Positions 45,014-56,245 of a stretch of DNA of 64,000 nt are shown here, one piece after another. The position numbers and the translations under genes were made by a program. The stretch covers positions 46,945,711 to 47,009,710 of the forward strand of contig NC_044565.1 in assembly GCF_007565055.1 (NCBI RefSeq). Direction: 5' to 3'. Origin of the DNA: Rhinopithecus roxellana (lineage: Eukaryota > Chordata > Mammalia > Primates > Cercopithecidae). The stretch's first letter is position 1; each line of letters opens with the position of its first letter. The notes below the pieces were generated by a model. The model had not been told where the DNA came from. It saw nothing but the letters and a program-made list of their open reading frames with translations, and did no database searches.

Positions 45014-45462
45014 GGAGGGGGTTACTAGTTGTGGAATTTGGTGTAATTTTACCTCACCCCCATTTTTGCTTTCAAAATGTATGATGGAAAATTTCAAACA
45101 TGCACAAAAATATAGAGATTAGTACAATGAACCCCATGTATGTGGTTTTAATTTTTCTAATTATTAATGTGGACAAGCATTTCCTCATGTTCCTAAGCCA
45201 CTGACATTCCTCACTCGCCAGACACACACGGCTTTCCCATTACAATTTTCTTACTGATCTGCCGGCGTTGTGTATTTAGAAGCGCACGTCCTAGGTGACG
45301 CCTCCCGCTCCACTGTCTGCTCTAAAGATCTCTGGCTGTGTGGCTTGTCTTTTCACTTTTCATGGTACCTTTTGCTGAAAATAAGTTTTTAATTTTAATA
45401 TGGTTGAACTGGTTGAATTCATAAATCTTTCCTTCATGATTTCTCCTGTTTTCGTTTTCTTG
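45014..45462. other. Old repeat-like AT-rich sequence
   Basis: Includes ATGATGGAAAATTTCAAACAT and AGTACAATGAACCCCATGTA, phrases of an old dispersed repeat I cannot name with certainty. No gene. Confidence 0.45.
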
Positions 45463-45761
45463 TTTTTTTTTTTTTTTTTTGAGATGGAGTCTTGCTTTGT
45501 CACCTGGCTACAGTGCAGTGGTCTAATCTTGGCTCACTGCAACCTCTGCCTCCTGGGTTCAAGCAATTCTCATGCCTCAGTCTCCCAAGTAGCTGGGATT
45601 ATGGGCGCCTGCCACCATGCCCGGCTAATTTTGTATTTTTAGTACAGATGGGGTTTCACCATGTTGGCCAAGCTGGTCTTAAGCTCCTGACCTCAGGTGA
45701 TCCATCTGCCTCGGCCTCCCCAAAGTGCTGGGATTACAGACGTGAGCCACCGTGCCTGGCC
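45463..45761 (-). mobile_element. Alu SINE (antisense)
   Basis: T-run, GAGATGGAGTCTTGCTTTGTC start, ends CACCGTGCCTGGCC. Confidence 0.93.
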
Positions 45762-45832
45762 CTTTTGACCTTTTTTAAGAAAACTTCCCTACTTCTAGGT
45801 CACAGATATTTCCTTTTTTCTTTCTTTCTTTC

Positions 45833-46125
45833 TTTTTTTTTTTTTTGAGATGGAGTCTTGCTCTATTGCCCTGGCTGGAGTGCAGTGGCGCGATCTCAGC
45901 TCACTGTAACCTCTGCTTCCCGGATTCAAGCGATTCTCCTGCCTTAGCTTCCTGAGTAGCTGGGATTACAGGCATGCACCACCATGCCCGGCTAATTTTT
46001 GTATTTGTAGTAGAGACGGGGTTTCATCATGTTGGTCAGGCTGGTCTCAAACTCCTGACCTTGTGATCCTTCTGCCTCAGCCTCCCAAAGTGCTGGGATT
46101 ACAGGCAGGAGCCACTATGCCCGGC
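45833..46125 (-). mobile_element. Alu SINE (antisense)
   Basis: CTTTCTTTCTT plus T-run, GAGATGGAGTCTTGCTCTATTG, ends CACTATGCCCGGC. CAGATATTT and CAGATATTC flank it as the target-site duplication. Confidence 0.94.
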
Positions 46126-46318
46126 AGATATTCTAAGTTGATTTTCACACTGAAGTCATTAATCTGCCTGCATTGATTTTTGTTTACTGTGTGAAATTTC
46201 ATTTTCCCAGATGGATAGACAGATGGATCATTTCCCAGATGGATCTTAGGACAGCTTGTTAAATAGCTTTGTTTCCTCAGTGATAGACAATGGCAGCTCT
46301 ATCTTAAATCTAGTTTCT
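46126..46318 (-). mobile_element. Old L1-like fragment (antisense)
   Basis: CTGCATTGATTTTTGTTTACTG and TAGCTTTGTTTCCTCAGTGATAG resemble antisense L1 ORF2; short and uncertain. Confidence 0.45.
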
Positions 46319-46613
46319 GGCCAGGCGCAGTGGCTCACGCCTGTAATCCCAGCAGTTTGGGAGGCCGAGGCAGGCAGATCACCTGAGGTCAGGAGTTCAA
46401 GATCAGCCTGGTCAACATGGTGAAACCCCGTCTCTACTAAAAATACAAAAATTAGCTGGGCGTGGTGGTGTGTGCCTGTAATCCCAGCTACTCAGGAGGC
46501 CAAGGCAGGAGAATCCCTTGAACCCAGGAAGCAGAGGTTGCAGGGAGCTGAGATCACGCCACTGCACTTAGGCCTAGGTGACAGCGAGGTCTCAAAAAAA
46601 AAAAAAAAAAAAA
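46319..46613 (+). mobile_element. Alu SINE (AluS-like)
   Basis: GGCCAGGCGCAGTGGCTCAC start and A-tail. ATCTAGTTTCTG before and ATCGAGTTTCTG after form the target-site duplication. Confidence 0.95.
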
Positions 46614-47130
46614 ATCGAGTTTCTGTAAGTGTGTCTGAGCCCCTAGCTGGCTTTGCTGATCCATCCATCTCTGTCTCTGCTGGAGCAGTGTCTTAGTTAC
46701 GTAACTTTGTAAAGTTGCTTCCAAAGCCACACACTCCTCTCCCTCAGGCATGTGTTGAAGCCATTCCTGACCCTTGGTTCTTCCCTGTGAAACTGAGAAT
46801 CACCTCTTTGTTGGCTCCGCACGGAGCCTGTGGATGCATTTAAGGAGAACCAGGCATCTCGGTGGAACTTTGGTCTCCACCCAGAGCCAAGGTGTCTCCC
46901 TCTGCTCGTCCAGGTCTCTGAAGGGCTTGGACGCCTTCTTCCAATTGGCCCTGCGTCCCTCTCTGCTTCCACAGCACCACTAAGGGAAACCCCACCGCAG
47001 GGAGGGCTGGGACCACCCAGAAGCCTCTGCAGGTCCCAGCCCCAGATGCTATGGCAGACTCACTCTTCCTCTCGAGGGCCTCACCCCTGTCTCCCTTCCT
47101 TCTCTCCATGGACATCCCAAATCACCACAC
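46614..47130. other. Intronic sequence, no feature seen
   Basis: Single-copy-looking DNA preceding a 45-bp minisatellite. No gene recognised. Confidence 0.55.
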
Positions 47131-47400
47131 CACAGAGAACCTGGAGGGGCCAGCCAGGGGTTCCCAGTACCGGCTCACACAGAACCTGAAAGGGTCAGCC
47201 AGGGGTCCCCAGCACCGGCTCACACGGAACCTGAAAGGGCCAGCCAGGGGTCCCCAGCACCGGCTCACACGGAACCTGGAGGGGCCAGCCAGGGGTCCCC
47301 AGCACCAGCTCACACGGAACCTGGAGGGGCCAGCCAGGGATACCCAGCACCGGCTCACACGGAACCTGGAGGGACCCGCCAGGGGTTCCCAGCACTGGCT
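47131..47400. repeat. Minisatellite, 6 units of 45 bp
   Basis: Units of CACACGGAACCTGGAGGGGC followed by CAGCCAGGGGTCCCCAGCAC and CGGCT, with CGGCT landmarks at 47171 and 47216 fixing a 45-bp period. Since 45 is a multiple of 3, a 135-codon frame stays open with a 15-residue repeat (NLEGPARGPQHRLTR); the conservation is explained by the repeat itself. Confidence 0.93.
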
Positions 47401-47892
47401 TCCCCTCGTGGACTCTCTGGTCCTGAGCTCCAGGGCAACTCTCCTGGGAGACCCTTGACCTCAGCCCAGGATACGAAGTGTCAATGTCTCCCATTGTCAG
47501 AAACACAGGGACACCAACATGGTGCACCTCGAACCCCCAGAGCTCAGCACTCTAGGGAGAGAGGCTGAGGCTTGGCAGGGCCAGGACCTCCTCCTGCCCA
47601 TGGTGCCACGTGCTGCAGCCTGGGCCTCCTGAGGATGTTGCTGGTTGTGACAGTCCGCTGCACACACCATGCCCTTAAATCTCAACCCTCGTGGGCCCCT
47701 GCAGGACCCACAGTTTAAATGGGAAAGAGAATCCAAGGCTCACATAAGTAAAAATGGCAACTGTTGAAAGGAGGTGGACAGGTACCCTGCCTTTCCCCTG
47801 GAGCCCAGCTCTCCCCGAAGGGCAGAACTACACCCCCATGGCTCAGCCAGGCTCTTCACTCTTGTTACCTGACCCCCGTGACTCAGGGCAGT
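47401..47892. other. Intronic sequence, no feature seen
   Basis: Single-copy-looking DNA between the 45-bp array and an Alu. No gene recognised. Confidence 0.55.
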
Positions 47893-48193
47893 TTTTTTTT
47901 TTTTTTTTTTTTGGAGACAGAGTCTTGCTCTGTTGCCCAGGCTGGAGTGCAGTGGTGCAATCTCAGCTCACTGCAACCTCCACCTCCCAGGTTTAAGCAA
48001 TTCTCCTGCCTCAGCCCCCCAAGTAGCTGGGATTACAGGTGTGTGCCACCACAGCTGGCTATTTTGTATTTTTAGTAGGGATGGGGTTTCACCATGCTGC
48101 CCAGGCTGGTCTCGAACTCCTGACCGCAAGTGATCCATCCGTCTTGGCTTCCCAAAGTGTTGGGATTACAGGAGTGAGCCACCACACCCAGCC
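47893..48193 (-). mobile_element. Alu SINE (antisense)
   Basis: T-run, GGAGACAGAGTCTTGCTCTG, ends CCACACCCAGCC. CTCAGGGC on both sides is the target-site duplication. Confidence 0.95.
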
Positions 48194-48747
48194 TCAGGGC
48201 TGATTCTCAGCCAGCAGTGGACACAACAGGAATTCCTTTCACGATGTTTCTCATACTGCTGGAAGTGCAACCAGCTCAGCACTCAGCCCAGAATCACTCC
48301 CGGCTCTGGGCCACACCCTGGGGACGGGCTCCACTCTCCTCTGCCCCACAGGGTGTGCCCAGGACACCCCCAGTGTCTTCCAGTCTTATCCCTCCCATGG
48401 CTGCAGTGTGGAGGACAGTTCTCTCCCCAGGAGGCCAGACCCCATGTGGCAGTCCCAGGCTCCCCTGAGCCCTTAGTGACAGCCTCAGGAGCAGCCTTGG
48501 GGTGTGACTCCTTCATAGACACTCGGCTTCAACTTGGGGCAGCGGCCAGAAAACTCTGGCCATTTCCAGGTGGTGGGTCCCATGCTGACACAGGGCTCAG
48601 GCCCTGCCCAGGGAAGCAGGAGCATCCCCAGGACGGTTCCCACTGGCACCGGCTGGCCTGGGCTGCTGTCAGTCTGCTCTGTGGGACAGCAGCCATCAGC
48701 ACCCCCACGTGGCTGCAGGTCCATCGCACACACCAGGATGGGCAATG

Positions 48748-49111
48748 ACGTGGTTTGGCTGTGTCCCCACCCACATCTCCTCCTGAGTCGTAGTTACCAC
48801 AACCCTCACATGTCGTGGAAGGAACAAGTGGAGATAACTGAATCACAGGGCAGCTTCCCCCATCCTGTTCTCGTGACAGTGAGTTCTCATGAGATCTGAT
48901 GGTTTCACAAGGGGCTTCCCCTTCACTGGGCTCTCGTTCTCTCTCCTGCCACCATGTGAAGAAGGACTTATTTGCATTTCTTCCACCATGATTGTTCCCT
49001 GGGTGTCCCCAGCCATGCAGAACCATAAGTCAATTACACAAACCTCTTTTCTCTATAAATTGTCCAGTCTCGAGCATGCCTTTAGTTGCAGCATGAGAAC
49101 GGGCTAATACA
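48748..49111 (+). mobile_element. Solo MaLR LTR (THE1/MST type)
   Basis: TGACGTGGTTTGGCTGTGTCC start, ATGAGATCTGATGGTTTCAC, GCCACCATGTGAAGAAGGAC, CCACCATGATTGTTCCCTG, ATAAATTGTCCAGTCTCGAG and the end GAGAACGGGCTAATACA. This is the layout of THE1/MST LTRs of mammalian apparent LTR retrotransposons. No internal region adjoins, so it is a solo LTR. Confidence 0.9.
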
Positions 49112-49527
49112 GCCATCAAATAAGAAATGACAGCCAGGAAAGCACAAGGAAGAACCAACCGAAAACCAAGAGAGAAGGAGAGAGGCCACAGCAGCTCCTC
49201 AGGGTCCCGGTTTGGAGCCAGCACAAGTGGAATGCACACTGCTGTGACTGGCATTCATGACAGGATGAGTTTCTACAGAGGAAGGAAAATGTAGAGGGTG
49301 TATAAAGAATTAAGTGGAAAATCTAAAATGTCAAAATAGATCCCTGAAAGTAACGTGTTATACAGGTTTAAGAAGAAACTAATGCCGAAGGATGAAGGGA
49401 CGGAGCACAGAATGGTCAGAGGACAAAGCCCAGCAGCATGGGACGGGGCCTGGAGAGGGAGGACGCGGAAGAGAGCAGGGAAAGGCCTGCTGGGTCCACG
49501 TGAGGAAGAGTGAGGGGCAGAGAGACA
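49112..49527. other. Intronic sequence, no feature seen
   Basis: A-rich single-copy-looking DNA between the MaLR LTR and an Alu. Confidence 0.5.
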
Positions 49528-49815
49528 TTTTTTTTTTTTTTTTTTGAGACAGAGTCTCGCTCTGTCATCCAGGCTGGAGTGCGGTGGTGCGATCTCGGCT
49601 CACTGCAAGCTCCGCCTCCTGGGTTCAAGCAATTTTCCTGCCTTAGCCTCCCAAGTAGCTGGGATTACAGGCACGTGCCACCACGCCTGGCTAATTTTTG
49701 TTTTTAGTAGAGATGGGGTTTCACCATGTTGGCCAGGCTGGTCTCAAACTCCTGATCTGCCCACTTTGGCCTCTCAAAGTGTTGGGATTACAGGCGTGAG
49801 CCAGCGCGCCTGGCC
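49528..49815 (-). mobile_element. Alu SINE (antisense)
   Basis: T-run, GAGACAGAGTCTCGCTCTG, ends CAGCGCGCCTGGCC. GAGACATTTTT before and GAAACATTTTT after form the target-site duplication. A deletion removes about 13 bp near CTCCTGATCTGCCC. Confidence 0.94.
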
Positions 49816-52160
49816 AGAAGAAACATTTTTAGACAGATCAGCCTCCAGTCTCTGCAGGTGGAAGAGAGTGCCCATCAATATCAGGGAAATACAGAGCTCA
49901 AGACACTGAGGAAAACCAGCAAGGGTGGTCCCAGCCCCACGGGAACAGCTGGGGTAGAAGGAGCCAGCAACGCTGCTGGCAGGAACACGGGTGGGCCATG
50001 TGTGCCAGGTGCCGGTTGACAACACTGGGGGGACTTGCTGCCCTGGGCCTACAGTTTACGACCTGGCAGGAGCAAGGGTGTACAGACCCAGCAAGACAGA
50101 GCAGAGCCACAGACCTAGCAAGACAGCAGAGCCGCCCCAAGGGTCCTGAGCACGCATGCCGCATGAGGGAACAAGTCAGGGGCCTGCAGGCTGTGCACTG
50201 CATTGAGGCTCACAGAGGCACCAAACCAACGGTGAGGCCAGAGGCTGCCCGCCCGGTGGGGCGCGTCATGAGCCTGCGCCTCCTTGAACACTTCTCTGCA
50301 CACAGTGTGTCAGCTAACATGTTTGTAGAGGAAGAGAAATGTGCCTCACCCTATGGGGAGGCGGCCCTAAGCCTCCCTCAGCAGTCGGGAGGAGCAGCCA
50401 TATGCGGCAGGGACAGAACTGTGGGGACCACAGGGAGAGGCAGACTGAGTGCAGGAGGCGGGGCTCTCGCCAAGTATCTGGAGAAACTCCGTCCAGGGCC
50501 CGACCCTGACGAAGTGGAAGGTAAGACCCAGCAGGGCTGGGGACCCAGCTGGCCGCCTGATGCCCATGGCCTGTCTCCGTCAAACCCAGCAAGGGTCAGA
50601 CTCGCAGCCGGAGGCAGCATGGTGGAGCGGGGGGGACAAAGCAAAGCCTCAGCAGCCTCAGCTGGGCGACCGCGGCCAGCATGGGCAGGACTCTCGTGCG
50701 TGCTCACCGCACCATGAGATGAGAGCAGCACATCGCCTCTGTGGTCCTCCTCCCAGTGAATTGTGGTAAAGATCAGGCACGTCCAAGTGAGGGGTGCATC
50801 ACGCAATACCAGGCCAGCCCTCCTCCAGGCCATGTAGGTCACCAAATGCCAGGAGAGGGTAAGTCCAGAGGAGCCCGGGGACGTCAGGATCAATGTCATG
50901 TGGAACCCGTGGACAGAAAAGGGAAACGAGGTGCAAGCCCAGGCATCTGAATAAGGTGTGGATTCCATTACTAACAGTTCCCGACAGGGGCTCGTCAACT
51001 GTAGAAAGGCACCGGCAGCACGAAGGTGAGGGTGTCAGCGGCCGGAGGACCCTGATGCAGTGGACACAGAGGCTCTGGGCTGCCTGTGCCATTTCCACGT
51101 AAATCTAAGACTGTTCTAAAATTAAAAGTTTACTTAAAAAACGTAAGTAGTCTCCATATTTTAAAATGTTAATTTTACTCTATAAATTACATAAGTAGCA
51201 CAGTTGGCCTCATTTTGCAGCCAGCAGCTGCTCCTCCATGCAGGCCTGTCTGGGCAGGGCCTACCCTGGGGCAGGGAGTCGTGGCCCAGAAGGGCTCAGG
51301 GGACAGAAGCGTCCAGAGCAGGGCAGCAGGAAGCCCCTCCTGGGACGATGAACTCCTCTGACGCTAACAGGATGGAACGAAGCCCCCAATTCCTCTTCCT
51401 GAGGACACCAACTTGGTGACCATGAGGCAGCTTTACCAAAACACAGGAGACCTCACCAGCTCCCCAATGAGGCCCTCTGGCCCTCGGCACTCCCGTGACC
51501 CCATGATCCAGGGACAACCAGGTTCTGGGAGGGGCTGTGCACAGGGCAGAGGGTGGCCCCCACATGTCCTGGCAAACGCCGCCATCCCACTCAGGGACCT
51601 GAAGCTAGGTCTGTCCCTGTGGCCTGTGGCAGAGACACCCAGGACGAGCTCGGAGGCCTCCACACGGCTCTGCCTCTGCTGTGAATCAGCAGCCCCGGGC
51701 ACAGCCCAGGTGCCTGTGAGATGGGGGCTCAGGCCAGGCCCCAGCGCCTCCAGAAGACTTAGGACAAGGGAAGGACAAGGGCTGCGTGGGGGCTGAGGGC
51801 GCAGAGGGCGGGAGGAACCTACAGAGGCCGAGATGCATGGGAGCCCCGGCCACGAGAGGGAACACCACATCACTGCTGCCTCAGGGCCCACGACGCCCTG
51901 ACCCTGGTGCCAGCTGTCAGCCTTCCATGCTCCCAGCTGACCTGAGGCCACCAAGGGTCTCTCGCCTGTCATCCTGCAGAACACAGGGCCAGCTTGGTGG
52001 GTTCACCAGGGACATCACGTGGCACATGGGTCAGAGGCCATAGAAGGCTTCCCAACAAGGCCTGACAGAAGATGCCATCGACACTGTGGTCGGGGCAGGC
52101 CCATCTCTGGTGACCTTGTATAGCGGCCCTCACAGGTCACTCGTGTTTCCTCACTACTGG
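49816..52160. other. Single-copy-looking intronic DNA
   Basis: GC-rich. Several overlapping frames of up to about 240 codons exist on both strands but share no recognisable domain, have no repeat-independent codon signal and lack splice context; I do not call a gene. An ATTTTAAAATGTTAATTTTAC-rich short stretch lies at 51110-51200. Confidence 0.55.
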
Positions 52161-52519
52161 TGATGATGGTTTGGATGCTTGTCCCCAAACCTCATGTTGA
52201 GATGTGATCCCCAGTGCTGGAGGTGGGGCCTGGTGGGAGGTGCTCGGGTCAGGGGTGGACCCCTCATGGCTCGGTGCCATCTTCTCAAGTGTGAGTGAGT
52301 TCTTGTAAGAGCAGATTGTTTAAAGTGTGTGATGCCTCCCCTGCCCCGTGCTCCTGCTTTGCCACGACTAGAAGCTTCCTGAGGCCTCCCCAGAAGCCAA
52401 GCAGATGCCAGCACCATGCTTCCTCCACAGCCTGCAGAACTACCAGCCAATTAAATGTCTTTTCTTTATAAAATACCCAGTATCAGGTGTTTATAGCAAT
52501 GCAAGAACGGCCTAACACA
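52161..52519 (+). mobile_element. Solo MaLR LTR (MST type), diverged
   Basis: TGATGGTTTGGATGCTTGTCC start, GATGTGATCCCCAGTGCTGG, GAGGCCTCCCCAGAAGCCAAG, CCAATTAAATGTCTTTTC, ATACCCAGTATCAGGTG and the end AAGAACGGCCTAACACA; older than the copy at 48748. Confidence 0.85.
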
Positions 52520-54830
52520 AGTGACTGACTGCAAGGCCAGTCTGTACCATGTGACATCTCAGTGTGTGCCGAGGGTCTTTGTCAGCTCCAGAGACATCCT
52601 TACCCACCCCACAGCCCAACCTGTGGGCTACCCCAGCCCTGCCTGGGAACAGAGCCAGCATGGAGACCCCAGCCAGGGTCTTGTCTCCTCCTAGTCCCCG
52701 GCCGTGAGCCTTGTCAACCGTCCTGGGGCCCAGCCAGAGGGGGAGGTCACCCTGACCCCCACCCCTCACCCCTGCCCCGTCCAGGGCATTCTCTATGCTG
52801 AAGATGGAAGAAACTCCCCAAACTGGACCTTGACACCTTCCACAGCTGGCACTGACCCTGGAGTGGGGCAATTCCCGGCAAAGCCCCCATCCCCCGGTTC
52901 ACTCCTCAGCCTGGCCGGCCTCTGTCACCTTTGCTTCTGTGACCTCCTGGAGTCAGGCGGTTGCACAGGCCTGGGGTGCAAGGCCAGAGGCTCACGATCC
53001 CACAGCAGGCGGCTGCATAAGCCTGGGGTACCCGGCCAGAGGCTCACAGTCCCCCAGCAGGCGGCTTCGCTGTCCACACACCTCCTCTCCCCAGCTGGAG
53101 CCTGGACCCCGATGCACACCTGCTCTGTGTTCCCGTGAGCACACACCTGGCAGGGGAGGGCGGCAAGTGTGAGGAGCACCTGCTGGGACGTTGAAAAGGA
53201 CAATGGCAAATGCAGTGGCCTCAGGGCACCCGAGGAAACCCCAAGAAGGCACCTGCAAGCAGACACCTGCAGGAAGCTCATCTTGGGGCCTGGGGGGACT
53301 GGAGGCAGCAGGGCCACCATGAAGGGCCTGAGGCCTGGGCTGACCTGAGTCAATTCAGGTGAACGGACCCTGAAGAAGGACTTGTTTGCATCCCCTTCCG
53401 CCATGATTGTTCCCTGGGCATCCCCAGCCATGCGGAACCTCCTGGCCGGTCCACAGGGAGCAGGATGAAGGCTCTGGGAGGCCAGGGGTGCTGGTGGACA
53501 GGGTGCATGCCAGAAGAGAGGCAAGGGGTGGGGGAGGAGAGGCAAGGGGTGGGAGAGCAGAGGCGAGGAAGGACAAGGTTTTCCGCCTGATCACCTGGAA
53601 GGGCAGGGCTGTGTCAGGTCTGGGGTCAGAACTCAGGACGTGCACTGAGCACAGGACCACGTGGACCCAGGTCAAATGCGATGAGCAGTGAGGTGCCCTT
53701 GGCATCAGCACAGCCTCCCTGCCCGGAAGGAACAGGCTCCGTGTGCCAGGGCAGCTTCCCCTGGACGGTGGCGTCACTGCGTGCCTCCAGGGAGTGCTGC
53801 CTGCTCTCCTGTTCTCGCTTCGCTTCTGTTAGATTTTAGCAGAACAAAGTTGAGATACTCCCAAAATAGTTTTTCTGAGCACAGAGAAGCTCAAAAAGCA
53901 GAGAATCGAACATTCTATGTCCTAGAAGAAGTAATACCAATTGTTATTTTTGTTTAAAATGCACTTTCAAACGAATGTAATGGTATAATTCTCTCTCAAC
54001 AAAGAATAGCACATTGTTCCCTTTTTAGTGCACTCCTGCGTGCGTGTGGGCAGAACACCAGCCTCCTAAGAACACCGTGGGCACCTCTTAGGGGACAGCA
54101 TTGAGCCCAGACCTTTGGGAAACCTGAGGGCAGACAACAGCATGGAGGATGCTGGGCCTTGGGGAGCCGCTGCCCAGAGAAAGGCAAGGGTTTCAGAATG
54201 CAGAGGGCGACCCGGCCTCAGGGGCCCCACGGACTGGCTGGAGCTGGACTGCAAGGATGAAAGGGTGCAGCGAGTGGCGCCACAGGCTGGCTCTGCACAG
54301 GGCAAGGTGGGGAGGACATTGTGTGGGCTGGGGAACTCACACCTCAACCCTCCACCACAGAGGGTCATCATCAACCCACAGACGCAATCTGAGGTGTGTT
54401 TGAGAAAGATTTATTTGTCAACAGTATTTAAAATGAAATGGGAAGAGAAATAAGCCACTGGTGACAAAGGTGGAAAGATGCAACATGTCTGTGATCCCCA
54501 GGGCACTCAGGGTCCCTGGGGGATGGGCCTCTTCCCAGAAGCTCCCAGAAGTTGACGTTGAGGTGGAAGCAACCTTCCTGCAGCCCTTGTTTCTCGGAGA
54601 TGTCTCTTTGCAGACAGTGATTTGCCCACATAAGCCTTTTCTGATGAATGTAATGAGTGCCACGTGCATGCCAGACAGTTTGCCAGGTGCTAGGGAGACA
54701 AGAGTGAACAAGAACGTGCCCTGCCCTGCAGAGTTAGACAAGGGTGTCGAGACCACTCAGTGGGGAAAGGAGAGTCTCTTGAACAAACGTGTAGGTGGAC
54801 ATCCATCTGCAAACAAATGTAGTCAGTCCC
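52520..54830. other. Single-copy-looking intronic DNA with small repeats
   Basis: Includes a duplication of about 60 bp near 52965-53075 (GGCCAGAGGCTCAC...CAGCAGGCGGCT) and a GGCAAGGGGTGGG repeat near 53520-53555. An MaLR LTR fragment lies at 53372-53445. No gene recognised. Confidence 0.55.
53372..53445 (+). mobile_element. MaLR LTR fragment
   Basis: GAAGAAGGACTTGTTTGCATC and CCGCCATGATTGTTCCCTGG to CCCCAGCCATGCGGAACC match the middle of the THE1/MST LTR at 48957-49023. Confidence 0.8.
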
Positions 54831-55140
54831 TGCCTCACGCCACACACACACATTACTCCAAAGTAGATGAAAGGTCTCAATGTAAGAGCTAAACTGATAA
54901 AACTCTCAGAATAGACAGGGCAACTCTGCATGACCTCGAATTTGGCAATGGATTCTGAGCTATGACACCAAAAGCACATGCAATAAGACAAACAATGGAA
55001 AAACAGACTTCATCACAACTAAAACTTTTGTGGTCACCACCGAGAGAGTGAAAACACAGCCACAGGATGGGAGAAAACACCCACAAATCATCCGTCTGAT
55101 GAGGTTCACAAAGGACTCTCCTAATTCAGTAATAACAGGG
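54831..55140 (+). mobile_element. Old LINE-1 fragment
   Basis: Sense L1: CCAAAGTAGATGAAAGGTCTC, GAGCTAAACTGATAAAACTCTC, CTTCATCACAACTAAAACTTTTG and GGATGGGAGAAAACACCCAC. Confidence 0.85.
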
Positions 55141-55142
55141 TA

Positions 55143-55248
55143 GGAGCCTGGGAGGTGGAGACTGCAGTGAGCCTTGATCTACTGCACTCCAGTCTGGGCA
55201 ATAGAGTGAGATCCTGTCTCAAAGAGAAAAAAAAAGATAGGCCGGGTG
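55143..55248 (+). mobile_element. Alu right-arm fragment and start of the next Alu
   Basis: GGAGCCTGGGAGGTGGAGAC...CTCAAAGAGAAAAAAAAAG is a partial Alu right arm. GGCCGGGTG at 55240-55248 is the beginning of a second Alu, cut by the LTR that follows. Confidence 0.8.
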
Positions 55249-56245
55249 TGTGGGCGGCAAGCCACCCAGGTGCCGAGGCAAGAGACCGAGGGCACGAGCT
55301 GTTCCAGTCTAATAAAATATATAAAATAACAAGAGTTATACTAGATATAAATTATAAATATGACTATACATGAATATCATTAATCATTAGTTTGTAGCAA
55401 TTACTCTTTATTCCAATATTATAATACTCCTCGCTCTACAATCATGACCTAGGAAAAACCAGGCCATAAAGAGATAGGAGCTGAGGGGACACAGTGAGAA
55501 GTGACCAGAAGACCAGAGTGTGAGCCTTCTGTGATGCCCAGGCAGGGCCACCAGAGGGCTCCTTGGTCTAGCGGTAGCGCCAGTGTCTGGGAAGAGGCCC
55601 GTTGCCAAGTGGACCGTGGTCTAGCGGTAGCGTCAGTGTCCAGGAAAAACACCCTCTACTTAGCAGACTGGGAAAGGGAGTCTCCCTTTCCCTGGGGGAG
55701 TTCAGAGAAGACTCTACTCCTCCACCTCTTGTGGAGGGCTTGACATCAGTCAGACCCGCCCACAGTTCTCCGGAGGCCCAACCGTCTCCCTGAGATGCTG
55801 TGCTTCAGCGGTCACGCTCCTAGTCCGCCTTCACGTTCCATCCTGTACACCCGGCTCTACCTTTTAGGTAATAGTAGCAAAGTTGGTGAAAGTACTAAAA
55901 GTCTCTGATATGCAGAAATAACGGCGTAAGCTGTCTCTCTCTCTCTTTCTCTCTGCCTCGGCTGCCAGGCAGGGACGGGCCCCCTGTCCGGTGGACACGT
56001 GACCCATGTGACCTTACCTATCATTGGAGATGACTCACACTCCTTACCCTGTCCCTTTGTCTTGTATCCAATAAGTATCAGTGCAGCCTGGCATTCGGGG
56101 CCACTACTGGTCTCCAAGTCTTGGTGGTAGTGGTCCGCCGGCCCAGCTGTTTTTTATCTCTTTGTCGTGTGTCTTTATTTCTACAATCTCTTGTTTCCGC
56201 ACACGGGAAGAAAAACCCACCGACCCTGTGGGGCTGGTCCGCACA
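55249..56245 (+). mobile_element. Solo class II (ERVK-like) endogenous retrovirus LTR
   Basis: 997 bp bounded by TGTGGGCGGCAAGCC and CTGGTCCGCACA. The U5-like end carries TTGTCGTGTGTCTTTATTTC, CTCTTGTTTCCGCACACGGG and CCGACCCTGTGGGGCTGG, typical of beta-retrovirus-like primate LTRs. TATAAAATA-type AT-rich sequence lies near 55310-55330. A segment with GGTCTAGCGGTAGCG occurs twice (55565, 55619). No gag, pol or env region adjoins. It interrupts an Alu whose first nine bases precede it and whose remainder follows. I cannot fix the exact family (LTR13/LTR14/MER9-like are candidates). Confidence 0.85.

Noticed and set aside
49998..50717. 239-codon plus-strand frame and a 206-codon minus frame opposite
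   Set aside because: GC-rich DNA gives long frames on both strands; no domain, splice support or recognisable similarity.
55565..55635. Two GGTCTAGCGGTAGCG segments suggesting a tRNA-like gene
   Set aside because: They lie inside the ERVK-like LTR as a short duplication; no cloverleaf with anticodon arm could be drawn.
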